A DNA stretch of 64,000 nt from assembly GCF_001984035.1 (NCBI RefSeq), contig NZ_CP019449.1, positions 930,001-994,000 of the forward strand, in the 5' to 3' direction. Positions 45,144-53,508 of the stretch are shown piece after piece (positions within the stretch are counted from its first letter, which is position 1; every line of letters starts with the position of its first letter). The notes beneath the pieces are model-generated. The model saw only the letters and a program-made list of their open reading frames with translations. It was not told the origin of the DNA and ran no database searches. A program made the translations under genes and the position numbers. This DNA is from Sphingopyxis sp. QXT-31 (lineage in GTDB: Bacteria > Pseudomonadota > Alphaproteobacteria > Sphingomonadales > Sphingomonadaceae).

Positions 45144-45983
45144 ATGAAAAAGCAGCTTTGGGGTTTTGCGGCGACTGCCGCGCTCGCGGCGATGAGCGCG
45201 GTTCCCGCCAATGCGCACCGTCAGTGGATGATGCCGTCCTCGACCGTGCTGTCGGGCGACGACGTCTGGGTCACCGTCGACGCCGCGGTGTCGAACGACC
45301 TCTTTTATTTCGAGCACCAGCCGCTGCGCCTCGACGCGATGAAGGCCTGGGCGCCCGACGGCACCGAAGCGACGATCGAGAATAAGGCGACCGGCCGCTA
45401 TCGCAGCACCTTCGACGTGCACCTCACGCAGAAGGGCACGTGGAAGATCGCCTCGGCGGTCGACGGCGTGATGGGCAGCTATGATTTGAACGGCAAGACC
45501 GAGCGCCTGCCGCGCGGCACGACGACCGCGAACCTCGCCGAACGCATCCCCGCTGGCGCGACCAACGTCCAGACCGCCGAATCGAACAACCGCAACGAGA
45601 TTTTCGTGACCGTCGGCGAGCCGACCGACACTTTGTTCAAGCCGACCGGCAAGGGCATCGAGCTGGTCCCCGTCACCCACCCCAACGACCTGATCGCGGG
45701 CGAGGCGGCGACCTTCCAGTTCCTGCTCGACGGCAAGCCCGGCGCGGGCCTGCCGGTGACGGTGATCCGCGGCGGCATCCGCTACCGCGACGACCTCGGC
45801 GAAGAAACGCTCAAGACCGATGGCGAGGGCAAAGTCGTGCTCAACTGGGCCGAGCCCGGGATGTACTGGGTGAACGTCACCACCCCGCGGACCGAAGGCG
45901 AGGGCGAAGGTCCGCCGCCGACAGGTGCTGCGCCGCAGCGCCGTGCAAGCTATGTCACGACGCTGGAAGTGCTCGCACCCTGA
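45144..45983 (+). CDS. DUF4198 periplasmic protein
   Basis: A 279-residue exported protein with signal peptide (QLWGFAATAALAAMSAVPANA) and a DUF4198 domain that begins AHRQWMMPSSTVLSGDDVWVTVDAAVSNDLFYFEHQPLRL. DUF4198 proteins are thought to bind metal ions near outer membrane import systems. A late immunoglobulin-like stretch (LPVTVIRGGIRYRDDLGEETLKTDGEGKVVLNW) looks like a carrier fold. It is third of four in the PepSY-ApbE cluster and is two bases from overlapping the ApbE frame. Confidence 0.82.
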   Translation: MKKQLWGFAATAALAAMSAVPANAHRQWMMPSSTVLSGDDVWVTVDAAVSNDLFYFEHQPLRLDAMKAWAPDGTEATIENKATGRYRSTFDVHLTQKGTWKIASAVDGVMGSYDLNGKTERLPRGTTTANLAERIPAGATNVQTAESNNRNEIFVTVGEPTDTLFKPTGKGIELVPVTHPNDLIAGEAATFQFLLDGKPGAGLPVTVIRGGIRYRDDLGEETLKTDGEGKVVLNWAEPGMYWVNVTTPRTEGEGEGPPPTGAAPQRRASYVTTLEVLAP

Positions 45984-46936
45984 CCGACCGCATCCTGATC
46001 CCCCGCGCGCTCACGCCCGCCGCTTTCGCCGGGCATGACGCCGGGGCAATCATCGAAAGCTTTGCCGGACAGACGATGGGGACCGACTGGTCCCTGCACG
46101 CCGTCGCGCCGCCCGCGGGAACGCGCGAGGGCGTGCAGGCGGCGCTCGATCGCGTGGTCGCGCAGATGAGCCAGTGGGAGTCCAAGTCCGACCTCGCGCG
46201 CTTCAACCGCGCTCCACCGGGCGAGTGGCAGGCGATCCCCGCCGAATTTGCTGAAGTCCTCGCAGCGGGCGTCGACATCGGCCATCGCAGTGCAGGCGCG
46301 TTCAGCCTGACGCTCGGCGAACTCAGCGAAGCCTGGGGCTTTGGCGCGGCTGGACCCGTTGATGCAATCCCCGAAACCGCTGCGCCGCAAAGCGGCCTCG
46401 AATTCGAACCCGCCGTGCGGCGCATCCGCCGCGGTGACGGCGCTCTCCTCGACCTCTCGGGCATCGCCAAGGGATATGGCGTCGATCTCGCCGCCGAATG
46501 GCTGCTCGCAAACGGCGTGCGCCATTTCCTGCTCGAGGTCGGGGGTGAATTGCGCGGCGAGGGCATCCGCCCCGACGGCCAGCCTTGGTGGGTCGACGTC
46601 GAGGTGCCGCCCTCCTGGCCCGGTGCCGGCTGGCGCGTCGCGCTCCACGACCTGTCGGCCGCGACCTCGGGGGACTATCGCCGCGGGCTCGATATCGACG
46701 GGCAGCATTATTCGCACAGCTTCGACCCGCGCACCGGACGCCCGATCGTCAATGGGGTGCGATCGGTTACCGTGCTGCACCGCAGTTGCACGATGGCCGA
46801 CGGCTGGGCGACCGCGCTAACCGTGCTCGGCGCCGAGGCGGGCGTTGCGCTAGCCGACGAGCAGGAGCTCGCCGCCTGCATCCTCGCCAACGGCCGCGAA
46901 CATGTCTCGCGCGCCTGGGCCGCGATGCTCGACTAG
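45980..46936 (+). CDS. apbE: FAD:protein FMN transferase (ApbE family)
   Basis: An ApbE-family protein, 318 residues if translated from CTG at 45980. Signatures are QTMGTDWSLHA, GAFSLTLGELSEAWGFG, DLSGIAKGYGVDLAAEWLLANGVRHFLLEVGGELRGEG, YSHSFDPRTGRPI and the metal site TMADGWATAL. No ATG, GTG or TTG occurs in frame between 45902 and 46076, and the ATG at 46076 would lie inside the conserved MGTDWS motif. The CTG overlaps the DUF4198 stop as CTGA. No signal peptide is seen. It probably attaches FMN to the DUF2271 protein. Confidence 0.82.
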   Translation: MTDRILIPRALTPAAFAGHDAGAIIESFAGQTMGTDWSLHAVAPPAGTREGVQAALDRVVAQMSQWESKSDLARFNRAPPGEWQAIPAEFAEVLAAGVDIGHRSAGAFSLTLGELSEAWGFGAAGPVDAIPETAAPQSGLEFEPAVRRIRRGDGALLDLSGIAKGYGVDLAAEWLLANGVRHFLLEVGGELRGEGIRPDGQPWWVDVEVPPSWPGAGWRVALHDLSAATSGDYRRGLDIDGQHYSHSFDPRTGRPIVNGVRSVTVLHRSCTMADGWATALTVLGAEAGVALADEQELAACILANGREHVSRAWAAMLD

Positions 46937-46943
46937 ATGATGG

Positions 46944-47627
46944 TCAGGCGTCGGCCCAGCGGCGCAGCAGATTGTGATAGACGCCGGTCAGGCGGACCAC
47001 CGCCGGATCGCCCTGACCCAGCCGGGCGACGGCGCCCTGCACGCCCATGTCGAGGTCAAAGAGCAGGTCGCGCTGGCCCTGGTCGCGGATCATCGACTGG
47101 ATCCACATGAAGCTGGCGACGCGGGTCCCCGCAGTGATGGGCTCGACGCGGTGGACGGTCGACGAGGGGTAGAGGAGCAGATGCCCGGCGGGAAGCTTGA
47201 TTCCCGGCGCCTCCGCCATCCCCTCGATCACCAGCCCGCCACCCTCATAGCTGCCCGGATCGCAGAGGAACAACGTCGCCGACAGGTCGCTGCGGATACG
47301 AAAATCGCTGCCACGGCGCATGCGGATGGCGTTGTCGATATGGTCGGCGAACTTGTCGCCGCCGGAATAGCGATTGAAAAAGGGCGGGTAGATTTTGAGC
47401 GGCAGCGCCGCCGCCATGAACAGTGGCACGCGGCCCAGCGCGTCGAGCACGATCCGCCCGGCCTCGGCCGCCGCCTCGCCAAATTCGGGGAGCTGCTGAT
47501 TGTGCTTGGCGAGCGCGGCCTGCGGACCCGACGTTTCGTTGCCGTCGACCCACGGCGCAGCGTCGAGGATGGCGCGCAGCCTGGCGACGCCGTCGGCGTC
47601 GAGCACATCGGGAATGATCCGGATCAT
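46944..47627 (-). CDS. PKHD-type Fe(II)/2-oxoglutarate dioxygenase
   Basis: A 227-residue PiuC/YbiX-type hydroxylase with the Fe(II)-binding pattern H-x-D...H: FADHIDNAIRM supplies His and Asp, LLLYPSSTVHRVEPITAGTRVAS supplies the distal His and the 2-oxoglutarate Arg. PiuC-type proteins are found beside ferric-siderophore TonB receptors and are iron-regulated, as here, with a receptor 58 bases upstream on the same strand. Their substrate remains unknown. It is convergent with apbE, seven bases apart. Confidence 0.87.
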   Translation of the reverse strand: MIRIIPDVLDADGVARLRAILDAAPWVDGNETSGPQAALAKHNQQLPEFGEAAAEAGRIVLDALGRVPLFMAAALPLKIYPPFFNRYSGGDKFADHIDNAIRMRRGSDFRIRSDLSATLFLCDPGSYEGGGLVIEGMAEAPGIKLPAGHLLLYPSSTVHRVEPITAGTRVASFMWIQSMIRDQGQRDLLFDLDMGVQGAVARLGQGDPAVVRLTGVYHNLLRRWADA

Positions 47628-47685
47628 GCAGCGCTTCTAGAGCGAAAAGGGCAGGAACGGCAATCGCCGCGCCCGCCCTCGTCGA

Positions 47686-50151
47686 TCAGAAGTTGTAGAA
47701 GAGGCTGAACACGGCCGAGCGTGCATCGCCCGGGGTCGCCCAGCCACCGCTGACGGCGCCGCCGGTAATTGTGCCCGGCGGGGGCGTGACGCTTGAAAGC
47801 GGAGCGACCGCGCCTGCGCCGACATTGTTGCGCACGCCGGTGTAATATTCCTCGTTCGTCAGGTTCGAAACGTTGAGCTGGGCCACCAGGCCGTTCTTGA
47901 AGTCGTACGACACGAACGCGCGGTGGATCAGATAATCGTCGACCATGAACTGGGTGCGCTGCGCGATGTTGCGCTGGTTCGTCGCGAACTTGCCCTGATA
48001 GGTCACGCCATAACCCACCTGCAGCCCGAAGGGGAACACATAGGTGGTGAACAGGCTGCCCGAATGCTTGGGCGTCTGGATCAACTGGTCACCCGCCTGC
48101 GGATCGCGAATGGCGGCATTGTTGTTGCACGGAGGGCGCGGAGGAATGGTCAGCGGCTGCGGATCGGGGTTGGCCAGGCAATAGTCCGACACGCTCTGGC
48201 GCACTTTGCTGTCGAGATAGGTGTAGTTGGCGAAGATCGCCCATTCGGGAGTGACATTGCCCGTGATGCCCAGCGCGACGCCGTCGACGCGCGACTTGCC
48301 GTCGAGAACCTGCAGCGAATTGGGCAGCGAAGGGTCGTTCGACGGGGTGCGGAAGTTGGTGCGCTCGTTGCGGAAGAGCGCGGCGGTCAGCAGCAGCTTC
48401 TTGTTCATCAGTTCGGCCTTGGCGCCGATTTCGAAGGTCCGGGCCTTTTCCGGCGCGACCGCGCAAGGGTCTGCCGCTCCCGGCGCTGCGGCGGGAAGGC
48501 CGCAACCGGCGCGCACGGTGGCCGAGGTCGGCGTCTTCGCATTGCCATAGGCGGCATAGAGGCTGATATTTTCGACCGGGTGGAACACCGCGCCGAAGCG
48601 ATAGGAGAAGAGATTCTCGTCGCTGACCTGATCGACACCGCGCGTATAGACAGTGCCGGTTGCCGGCGTGGTCACCGTGTCGGCGCGGAATACCGTGCGG
48701 ACGCTTTCATAGCGGACGCCGGCATTCAATTCGAACATCGGCGAGATTTCGACCGTGTCGAAAGCGTAGATGGCGAGGTTGCGGGTATCGCCATAGCTGT
48801 TGCCGGTGCGGATATAGTTGACCGGGCCGGTGTAGACGGTGTTCGGGCTCGACAGGCTGATCGGCGGCAGCACCGGGTTCGGCGTCGCGCCGCCTGGGTT
48901 GCGGATGAGCTGCGCCGTCTCGATCGAATAATCTTCCTGCGTCGCCGAAACGCCGATGACGAGGGTGTTGAAGAAGCCGCCCTTGGCGCCGCTCAGGATC
49001 GTCAGGTCGGTCTGGTTGTGGAGCAGGTCGTTGACCTGGTCGCGCACCAGCCCGCGCGGACCCGCCGGATAATAGAAACCGGGGGTGTTCTGCCCGGCGG
49101 GGCAGGGGAGGCCGACGGTGGCGTTCGGGCCGTTGCCGATCGGCTGGAGCCCGTTGGCGAGACAGAAGACGCCCTGCGGCGCGCTCGTCTGGCTATATTG
49201 CGCGACGCGCTGCCAGCGGGTCAGGTTGCGGATCGACACCTTGTCGCTGAATGCATGGCGGAACGTCGCGGTCAGGCGGTCGACTTTGGTCTTCTGTTCG
49301 TCGAGGTTGACGATGCCGAAATAGTCGCTGTCATCGACGCCGGGCAGCGGGCCATCGTTGACGCCGCTGAGATAGAAGGGCACGCCGAAGATCGGGACAT
49401 TGTCGTCGTCCTGGTGATTATAGGCGAGGGTCAGGCTGGTGTCGCTGTCGACGCCGATCGTGATCGACGGCGCGACGCCCCAACGCTGGAAGCTCTCGAC
49501 GTCGCGGCCGGGTACGTCATTCTCGTGATACATAGCGTTCAGGCGCACCGCGATCAGTTCGTTGATGCGCCAGTTGGTATCGACCGCGCCGCGGTAATAG
49601 TTATCGGTGCCGACCGCCGCCTGCACCGTCGTCGCGTTGCGCGCGAACGGGATCTTGCTGACGAGGTTGATCGTCCCGCCAACGCTGCCCGATCCGTTGA
49701 AGACCGAGTTGGCGCCGTTGTAGACTTCGATCTGCTGGAGGTTGAACGGGTCGGTGCGGCTGTATTGCGCGCTGTCGCGCACGCCGTCGACGGTCAGGTC
49801 GTTGTTCGCCGAATAGCCGCGCAGGTTGATCGAGTCGCCATAACCGCCGCCGCCTTCGCCCGCGCCGAAGGTGATGCCGGGGATCGTCTGCAGCGCATCG
49901 CGCAAGGTGAGGAGGTTCTGCTGGCGCAGCGTTTCCTGCGAGATCACGGTGACCGTCTGCGGCGTGTCGACGAGGGGAGCCGTAGACTTGGGCGATTCCA
50001 CTTCGGTCGCGAGCGTGCCTGTAACGATGATCTCGTTACGGCCACCGGGCGCATCCTGCGCGGCGTCAGCTTCGGCGGCGAACGCCGGGGCGCTGATCAG
50101 GCTTCCGACGCAGGAGAGCGCAAGGAAAGATGCGGACGTCGATGGTTTCAC
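47686..50151 (-). CDS. TonB-dependent siderophore receptor (catecholate type)
   Basis: An 821-residue outer membrane receptor beginning at a GTG (VKPSTSASFLALSCVGSLISAPAFA), with a purine-rich AAGGGGGTTTACC before it. NEIIVTGTL is the TonB box, the plug carries PQTVTVISQETLRQQNLLTLRDALQTIPGITFGAGEGG and SINLRGYSANNDLTVDGVRDSAQYSRTDPF, and the barrel ends GDARSAVFSLFYNF. Receptors of this type import catecholate siderophore iron (Fiu/CirA-like). Two Fur-like boxes lie 37-82 bases upstream. It is flanked by the PKHD dioxygenase and TonB genes. Confidence 0.93.
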   Translation of the reverse strand: MKPSTSASFLALSCVGSLISAPAFAAEADAAQDAPGGRNEIIVTGTLATEVESPKSTAPLVDTPQTVTVISQETLRQQNLLTLRDALQTIPGITFGAGEGGGGYGDSINLRGYSANNDLTVDGVRDSAQYSRTDPFNLQQIEVYNGANSVFNGSGSVGGTINLVSKIPFARNATTVQAAVGTDNYYRGAVDTNWRINELIAVRLNAMYHENDVPGRDVESFQRWGVAPSITIGVDSDTSLTLAYNHQDDDNVPIFGVPFYLSGVNDGPLPGVDDSDYFGIVNLDEQKTKVDRLTATFRHAFSDKVSIRNLTRWQRVAQYSQTSAPQGVFCLANGLQPIGNGPNATVGLPCPAGQNTPGFYYPAGPRGLVRDQVNDLLHNQTDLTILSGAKGGFFNTLVIGVSATQEDYSIETAQLIRNPGGATPNPVLPPISLSSPNTVYTGPVNYIRTGNSYGDTRNLAIYAFDTVEISPMFELNAGVRYESVRTVFRADTVTTPATGTVYTRGVDQVSDENLFSYRFGAVFHPVENISLYAAYGNAKTPTSATVRAGCGLPAAAPGAADPCAVAPEKARTFEIGAKAELMNKKLLLTAALFRNERTNFRTPSNDPSLPNSLQVLDGKSRVDGVALGITGNVTPEWAIFANYTYLDSKVRQSVSDYCLANPDPQPLTIPPRPPCNNNAAIRDPQAGDQLIQTPKHSGSLFTTYVFPFGLQVGYGVTYQGKFATNQRNIAQRTQFMVDDYLIHRAFVSYDFKNGLVAQLNVSNLTNEEYYTGVRNNVGAGAVAPLSSVTPPPGTITGGAVSGGWATPGDARSAVFSLFYNF

Positions 50152-50187
50152 GGTAAACCCCCTTCTGGTTTGTTCGAGGGCGCCGCT

Positions 50188-50233
50188 ATTGAGAGTCGTT
50201 CGCACTGTCAACGCATATTGATAATCATTCGCG
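50188..50233 (-). promoter_or_regulatory. Two Fur-like boxes upstream of the siderophore receptor
   Basis: ATTGAGAGTCGTTCGCA (50188-50204) and ATTGATAATCATTCGCG (50217-50233), 29 bases apart. The second shares the TGATAATCATT core with the canonical Fur box. Their spacing of about three helix turns fits cooperative repression. Confidence 0.65.
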
Positions 50234-50279
50234 ATATTGTCGCATTTTTATGGCGCGTTTTTTTGGGCGATAACGCGCT

Positions 50280-51005
50280 CTAGCGGTGTTCCAGCCACCA
50301 GGTCTGGCGCCAGCCATAGCTGCTGGCCACGGCGATTCCCCCAGCATTGGTCGCCGGTTTGAAGCGAAAGCGCTCCTCGATCAGCCGGCAGGTCGCGGCA
50401 TCAAGCGCGGCGTCGCCGCTCGATTTGCTGACGCGGCAACCGGTGACGCGCCCCGTCGCCTCGATCGTGAAGCGCACCTCGACCTCGCCGCCGATCTTCG
50501 CACGGCGCGCCTCGCGCGGATAGTCCCGATCCTCGATGGTACCGCTGCGCCAGGCGGGGCGGGTGCCGCCACCGCTGCCGCTCCCCGATCCGCCCGCGCC
50601 GAGCCCGTCGCCGCGTCCGGCAGCGCCCGATCCCGGCCCCGCGACCGGCGCAGCGCCCGCCGAAGCGTCGCTGGCGCTGCCGGGCTTGGGCGCCGCGGCA
50701 ACTGGCGGCGGAACGGGGGGAGGCAGTTTAGGCTTGGGGGCGACGACCGATGTGGCCTTGGCGTTCCGGTTGGCCGCCGAAGCGGCGCCCGCGGCCTTGT
50801 CCGACGGTGTTTCGGTCGGGACCGAAATCGGCTCGGGCGACTTGGGAGCGGGAAGGGCAATCGCGCTGATCGCCTCGCTCGCCGTGCGCACCGCGCTCAG
50901 GTCGAGCCCGCTCGCCAGCCCCAGCCCGACGACAAGCAGGCCGAGGAGGGCGCCGCCGCCGGCGATCACACGCTGTCCGTTCGAAACCTGCCCCGTGTAA
51001 GTCAT
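50280..51005 (-). CDS. TonB-family energy transducer
   Basis: A 241-residue TonB protein. One N-terminal span (VIAGGGALLGLLVVGLGLA) anchors it, then a Pro/Lys-rich, Gly/Ser-rich linker (PKPKLPPPVPPPV, GGSGSGSGGG), and a C-terminal TonB domain beginning YPREARRAKIGGEVEVRFTIEATGRVTGC and ending RFRFKP. It links inner membrane energy to outer membrane receptors such as the one 128 bases downstream on the same strand. ExbB/ExbD genes are not in the window. Start at MTYTGQ (51005) is preferred. Confidence 0.9.
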   Translation of the reverse strand: MTYTGQVSNGQRVIAGGGALLGLLVVGLGLASGLDLSAVRTASEAISAIALPAPKSPEPISVPTETPSDKAAGAASAANRNAKATSVVAPKPKLPPPVPPPVAAAPKPGSASDASAGAAPVAGPGSGAAGRGDGLGAGGSGSGSGGGTRPAWRSGTIEDRDYPREARRAKIGGEVEVRFTIEATGRVTGCRVSKSSGDAALDAATCRLIEERFRFKPATNAGGIAVASSYGWRQTWWLEHR

Positions 51006-51048
51006 TGCGCCACCCGGACCGCGCAACGCTGCGCGAGCCCGATGACCT

Positions 51049-51918
51049 TTAGAGGAAATCGTCTAGCGTGGACATGAACCGGTCGAACTGGTCGTGGTGC
51101 AGCCAGTGACCGGCATTTTCGAACTCGATGACCTTCGCGTTCCCGAAATGCTCGATGCGCCCGTCCTTTTCGGGGTTCGACGCCCAGCTGTCGGCGCCAT
51201 AGAGTAACAGCGTCGGGCAGCTGATCTTCGCCCACAGCTTGTGCAGCTCCTCCTGCGGCATGTCGAAGATCGTCCAGATGTTGAGATAATTGTCGAACTT
51301 CCAGCTCCAGCTGCCGTCCTCGTTGCGGTTGATGCCGTGGATAGTCAGGTGCCGCGCCTGTTCGGGCGTAAGATAGGCATTTTCCGCCGCCATCCGCGCC
51401 AGCGCGTCGTCGAGCGTTGCATATCGCTTGGGCTGGCGCCCCGCGGCCTGGCGCTTGTCCTCGATCCACTGGCGCATGCGCTCGTCGAACGGCGTCTTGC
51501 CCCGTTCCTCCTGCACCGCCGGCGAGGGGCCGAGGCCCTCGATCGACACCAGCTTCTTCACCTTGTCGGGGAACAGCCCGGAGTAGCGCGTCGAGATATT
51601 GCCGCCCATCGAATGCGACACAATCGTTACCGGCGCGAGGTCGAGCTGATGGATCAGCTGCGCGAGATCATAGACGAAGGCGCCCATCTCGTAATTGCCG
51701 TCGGGCGACCAGGCGCTGTCGCCATGACCGCGGAGGTCGGGCGCGATGATATGATAGCGGTCGCGCAATTTCTCGGCGACCCAGTCCCAGCTGCGGCAAT
51801 GGTCGCGCCCGCCATGCACCAGCAAAAGTGGGGGTGCGTCTTCATTACCCCAATCGGCATAGTGGAGCTTCAGCCGCTGCGAGATGAAGCTGTTCGAGGT
51901 GGGGCCGCTTGCCATCAT
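51049..51918 (-). CDS. Alpha/beta hydrolase
   Basis: A 289-residue alpha/beta hydrolase with LLLVHGGRDHCRSWD (oxyanion region), the nucleophile elbow VSHSMGG (Ser of the S-x-S-x-G type) and a C-terminal catalytic His in FENAGHWLHHDQ. It is divergent from the DECR2-like reductase gene with a 98-base shared promoter region; the two could serve one degradation pathway. The ATG at 51918 follows AAGGATCAA. No obvious substrate. Confidence 0.86.
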   Translation of the reverse strand: MMASGPTSNSFISQRLKLHYADWGNEDAPPLLLVHGGRDHCRSWDWVAEKLRDRYHIIAPDLRGHGDSAWSPDGNYEMGAFVYDLAQLIHQLDLAPVTIVSHSMGGNISTRYSGLFPDKVKKLVSIEGLGPSPAVQEERGKTPFDERMRQWIEDKRQAAGRQPKRYATLDDALARMAAENAYLTPEQARHLTIHGINRNEDGSWSWKFDNYLNIWTIFDMPQEELHKLWAKISCPTLLLYGADSWASNPEKDGRIEHFGNAKVIEFENAGHWLHHDQFDRFMSTLDDFL

Positions 51919-52016
51919 TTGATCCTTGCTGTCTTGTCGCGTTTCAAAAGGCCACCGATTCCATTCCGTCAACCCCATGCGGGCGCGGAACGGATCATGC
52001 CAAAAGGGAGAAGGCA

Positions 52017-52811
52017 ATGACGAGTGCGTTTCGCGACAATCTGCTGGCGGGCAAGACGGCATTCGTCGCCGGCGGCACCAGCGGCATCAACCTCGGCATC
52101 GCCAAGCGTTTCGCCGAACTCGGCGCGAAGGTTGCGGTGGCCGGGCGCGATCCCGACAAGGCGCAGCGCGCTGCTTCCGACATCGGGCATGACGCGATCG
52201 GCCTGTCGGGCGATGTGCGCGACTATGCCGCGATTCGAGGAGTGATGGAGACGGTCGTCGACAAATTCGGTCCGATGGACATCGTGATCTCGGGCGCGGC
52301 GGGCAATTTCCTTGCGCCGGTGCTCGGCATGTCGGCCAATGCCTTCCGTACCGTGGTCGACATCGACCTCAACGGCACCTTCAACGTGTTTCGCGGCTGT
52401 CACGACCTGCTCAACCGCCCCGGCGCGTCGCTGATCGCGATCACCGCGGGGCAGGCGATCAACGCCTCGGCGCTGCAAGCGCACGCCTGCGCCGCGAAGG
52501 CGGGGATCAACCAGCTCATTCGCGTGCTCGCGCTCGAATGGGGGCCCGAGGTGCGCGTCAACGGCATCTCGCCGGGGCCGATCGCCGGGACCGAGGGCAT
52601 GGCGCGGCTCGCGCCCGACGCCGGCACGCGCCAGTCGCATTTCGACCGCATCGCGATGAAGCGCTGGGGCGAGATCGAGGAGGTCGCCGAATCGGCGGTG
52701 TTCCTGTGCAGCCCCGCAGCGGGCTATATCACCGGCACGATCCTAGACTGCGACGGAGGCAGCCAGATCGGCGACGCCTCGCGCGGCGACCTGGCGAAGG
52801 GCATGGCCTGA
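52017..52811 (+). CDS. Short-chain dehydrogenase, 2,4-dienoyl-CoA reductase-like
   Basis: A 264-residue SDR with the NADP-binding loop GGTSGINLGIAK (19-30). In the active-site helix (LQAHACAAKAG), residue 157, four before K161, is Ala where most SDRs have Tyr. DECR2-type dienoyl-CoA reductases have the same LQVHAGSAKAG form and the WGP-x-x-RVN-x-x-x-PGPI-x-GTEG segment that occurs here as EWGPEVRVNGISPGPIAGTEG. It probably reduces 2,4-dienoyl-CoA in unsaturated fatty acid oxidation. AAAGGGAGAAGGCA precedes the start. Confidence 0.84.
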   Translation: MTSAFRDNLLAGKTAFVAGGTSGINLGIAKRFAELGAKVAVAGRDPDKAQRAASDIGHDAIGLSGDVRDYAAIRGVMETVVDKFGPMDIVISGAAGNFLAPVLGMSANAFRTVVDIDLNGTFNVFRGCHDLLNRPGASLIAITAGQAINASALQAHACAAKAGINQLIRVLALEWGPEVRVNGISPGPIAGTEGMARLAPDAGTRQSHFDRIAMKRWGEIEEVAESAVFLCSPAAGYITGTILDCDGGSQIGDASRGDLAKGMA

Positions 52812-52815
52812 ACGC

Positions 52816-52852
52816 AAAAAGGCCGCCAACCCAGAGGGAAAGCGGCCTTTTT
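52816..52852. terminator. Bidirectional intrinsic terminator
   Basis: AAAAAGGCCGC (52816-52826) and GCGGCCTTTTT (52842-52852) form a hairpin with A- and U-tracts on both flanks. It would end the reductase transcript on + and the tRNA-Val transcript on -. Confidence 0.85.
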
Positions 52853-52854
52853 AA

Positions 52855-52929
52855 TGGTGGGCGTGGCAAGGATTGAACTTGCGACCCCTGCGATGTCAAC
52901 ACAGTGCTCTACCACTGAGCTACACGCCC
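52855..52929 (-). tRNA. tRNA-Val (GAC anticodon)
   Basis: Read on the minus strand: acceptor GGGCGTG pairs with CACGCCC, discriminator A, encoded CCA. The D-arm is GCTCAGTGGTAGAGC, the anticodon loop TTGACAT gives anticodon GAC, and the T-arm has GTTCAATCC. Length 75. Confidence 0.96.
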
Positions 52930-52999
52930 ATCCCTTGGGGTGACGCGCCCCCTAATATCCCCCGCACCGCTTGGCAAGCCCTTCGGTGCGGGAATGTCC

Positions 53000-53377
53000 T
53001 TATTGTTGGTGCGAGCGGTCGGCGCGGCCGAAGAGATTGTCGACCTCGCGCACCAGATCCTTGAGGTGGAAGGGCTTCGACAGCAATTTGGCCTGCGGTA
53101 CATTTTCCTCGGCGCGCAGCGAAACCGCGGCGAAACCGGTGATGAACATGACCTGCGTCTGCGGCGCGACCTTTGCGGTGTGCTGCGCGAGCTCGATCCC
53201 GTCCATTTCGGGCATGACGATGTCGGAGAGCAGCAGGTCGAAGGTGCCCGAATCGATCAGCGGCACCGCCTCGGTGCCGCGGTCGACCGCGGTGACGTGA
53301 TAGCCCGCGCTGGTCAGCGCGCGCGCGAGATATTCGCGCATCACGTCATCGTCTTCCGCCAGCAATATGCGAATCAT
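53000..53377 (-). CDS. cpdR: Response regulator CpdR
   Basis: A 125-residue single-domain receiver protein beginning MIRILLAEDDDVMREYLARALTSAGY. It has the phosphoacceptor D52 (LLLSDIVMPEMDGIELA), acidic D9-D10 and the late LSKPFHLKDLVREV. The MPEMDGIELA and SKPFHL segments match CpdR, which controls ClpXP-dependent proteolysis of cell-cycle factors in alphaproteobacteria when phosphorylated by the CckA-ChpT system. The start at 53377 removes a six-residue extension. It is divergent from the following N-formylglutamate amidohydrolase gene. Confidence 0.9.
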   Translation of the reverse strand: MIRILLAEDDDVMREYLARALTSAGYHVTAVDRGTEAVPLIDSGTFDLLLSDIVMPEMDGIELAQHTAKVAPQTQVMFITGFAAVSLRAEENVPQAKLLSKPFHLKDLVREVDNLFGRADRSHQQ

Positions 53378-53508
53378 GCTAATCGTCGCCCCCATGGTCC
53401 CGCCGCCGTGCCTCTGGGCATCGGGGCTATAATCGAAACCGTCTCATAGCGCGACAAACTTAACAAATTTCGGCGGCGCTGGATTCCCCGACCGATTTTT
53501 GCCACGTC

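Noticed and set aside
50152..50211. 20-residue upstream extension of the siderophore receptor to the ATG at 50211
   Set aside because: It would place the start on the Fur-like box and put extra residues ahead of the signal peptide; the GTG at 50151 has AAGGGGG before it.
47923..50283. 786-codon open frame on the plus strand, antisense to the siderophore receptor
   Set aside because: High-GC coding DNA often leaves long open antisense frames. The frame carries no domain pattern and its codon usage mirrors the real gene's.
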